The notes beneath the pieces were generated by a model, which was not told the DNA's origin, did no database searches, and worked only from the letters and a program-made list of their open reading frames with translations. The translations under genes were made by a program, and so were the position numbers. 64,000 nucleotides of DNA, taken from positions 972,501 through 1,036,500 of the forward strand of contig NZ_CP023004.1 of assembly GCF_003096195.1 (NCBI RefSeq). Direction: 5' to 3'. The stretch comes from Ereboglobus luteus. GTDB lineage: Bacteria; Verrucomicrobiota; Verrucomicrobiia; Opitutales; Opitutaceae. Positions 63,128 to 64,000 of the stretch are shown one piece after another (positions within the stretch are counted from its first letter, which is position 1; every line of letters starts with the position of its first letter).

Positions 63128-64000
63128 ATGCGCGAACGACGTCTCTTACGCACAGTGGTTTTGCTCGGCATGGTTGCCGGTTGCTGCGTTGACGTCCGCG
63201 CCGCGGATGTCGCGCACGAAGCCGCAAGCGGCTCGATCATCGACAGCGTTGCCGCATGGGCATCCATCGTATGGGACTACGTGCGTTCGCACACCGGCGC
63301 GGTCGTCAGCGTCGCCTACGTCCTCGTCCAAATCGCAGGCGTGCTGACGAGCATCCGCGCGATTCTCACGGCGCGCACTTCGCAAGGCGCGGTCGCGTGG
63401 GTCGTCGCGCTCATTTTGATGCCTGTCGTGAGCGTGCCCGCGTATTGGGTTTTTGGGCGGAGCAAATTCCACGGATATGTCACGCTCCGCCGCCAGAGGT
63501 CCGCCATCTCCGCGCCCACGATTCAGGCCGCGCTGATCCGCATGCGGGCGAAAAACATGCTTGTCACTCCGCAGTTCGGCGAGCCCTTCGCCATCGAACT
63601 GCTCGCGCACCTTCCGCTCACGCGCGGCAACGACGTCGAGCTGCTCATTGATGGCGACGACACGTTCTCGTCAATTTTCGACGGCATCGACCGCGCCAGG
63701 GAATACGTGCTGGTGCAGTTCTACATCATTCACGACGACGACACCGGCCGCGAATTGCTTTCGCACCTCGTGGCCAAGGTCAAGGAGGGCGTGCGCTGCC
63801 ACGTGCTTTTCGACGAGATTGGCAGCAGCGGGCTGACGCGAAAATACGTGCGCGACATGCGCGCCGCCGGCATCAACGTCTCCGCGTTCAACACGAGACG
63901 CGGGCGCTGGAATCGTTTTCAAATCAACTTTCGCAATCATCGCAAAATCGTCGTGGTCGACGGACGCGAGGCGTGGGTCGGCGGCCTCAACGTCGGCGAC
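63128..64000 (+). CDS. cls: Cardiolipin synthase (phospholipase D family), 3' truncated by window
   Basis: 291 codons, open at the right edge. The start ATG at 63128 gives MRERRLLRTVVLLGMVAGCC, a hydrophobic signal or first helix. A PLDc_N-type membrane hairpin follows (AYVLVQIAGVLTSIRAIL, VAWVVALILMPVVSVPAYWVFG), then the first PLD catalytic domain: LLIDGDDTFSSIFDGIDRAREYVLVQFYII, GVRCHVLFDEIGSS and the HKD-type motif NHRKIVVVDG with AWVGGLNVGD. The second HKD motif would lie outside the window. It joins phosphatidyl groups to form cardiolipin at the inner membrane. Confidence 0.92.
   Translation, partial: MRERRLLRTVVLLGMVAGCCVDVRAADVAHEAASGSIIDSVAAWASIVWDYVRSHTGAVVSVAYVLVQIAGVLTSIRAILTARTSQGAVAWVVALILMPVVSVPAYWVFGRSKFHGYVTLRRQRSAISAPTIQAALIRMRAKNMLVTPQFGEPFAIELLAHLPLTRGNDVELLIDGDDTFSSIFDGIDRAREYVLVQFYIIHDDDTGRELLSHLVAKVKEGVRCHVLFDEIGSSGLTRKYVRDMRAAGINVSAFNTRRGRWNRFQINFRNHRKIVVVDGREAWVGGLNVGD

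Overview
The window looks like chromosome of a GC-rich, Gram-negative (diderm) bacterium of the PVC group, most plausibly Verrucomicrobia/Opitutaceae. This is an inference from gene content: BamA, a type V autotransporter, a secretin-based pilus/secretion locus, DUF11 and InlB-type repeat surface proteins, a K+-dependent membrane pyrophosphatase, Tat-signal enzymes and a Verrucomicrobia-style integrase remnant ending in a tRNA gene. No 16S rRNA is present to confirm it.

Layout. 1-2.4 kb: 3' end of hppA and a tandem pair of small two-helix membrane proteins. 2.4-7.6 kb (minus): dprA, nnr and a membrane-anchored penicillin-acylase family protein that carries a REP-like palindrome in frame. 7.7-12 kb (plus): lipoprotein, membrane protein, phosphoribosyltransferase, exported metallophosphoesterase and exported histidine phosphatase. 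12-16 kb (minus): bamA overlapping dnaB. 16-25 kb (minus): an autotransporter of about 3000 residues with tens of beta-helix repeats.

25-56 kb is the heart of the window. It is about 31 kb of minus-strand genes: pilT, secretin, a GspE/PilB ATPase, a major pilin-like protein with its own terminator, PilN-like, PilO-like, several unrecognised coiled-coil/TM proteins, a GspC/PilP-like protein, a GspF/PilC platform, a second pseudopilin, then two secreted InlB-B-repeat proteins. The second of these is a giant of about 4400 residues, split in this sequence by one missing base in a C/G run. Then follow a small membrane protein, a DUF11 protein and a metzincin protease with a possible C-terminal sorting tail. 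The simplest reading is a hybrid type IV pilus/type II secretion machine encoded with its own giant surface cargo; that link is inferred from gene order.

56.3-57.2 kb is an AT-rich gene-free stretch with a near-perfect palindrome. 57-61 kb (plus): Tat-exported MBL-fold hydrolase, thymidine-phosphorylase family enzyme with a rewritten signature loop, Gfo/Idh/MocA oxidoreductase. 61.3-62.5 kb (minus): gmk and a membrane protein. 62.7 kb: tRNA-Gly(GCC) with an antisense tyrosine-integrase remnant, i.e. the scar of an integrative element. The window ends inside a cardiolipin-synthase gene.

Two reading-frame breaks (giant protein, second pseudopilin), both in single-base runs, and one odd triple overlap (46.5-48.0 kb) should be checked against raw reads before biological interpretation.
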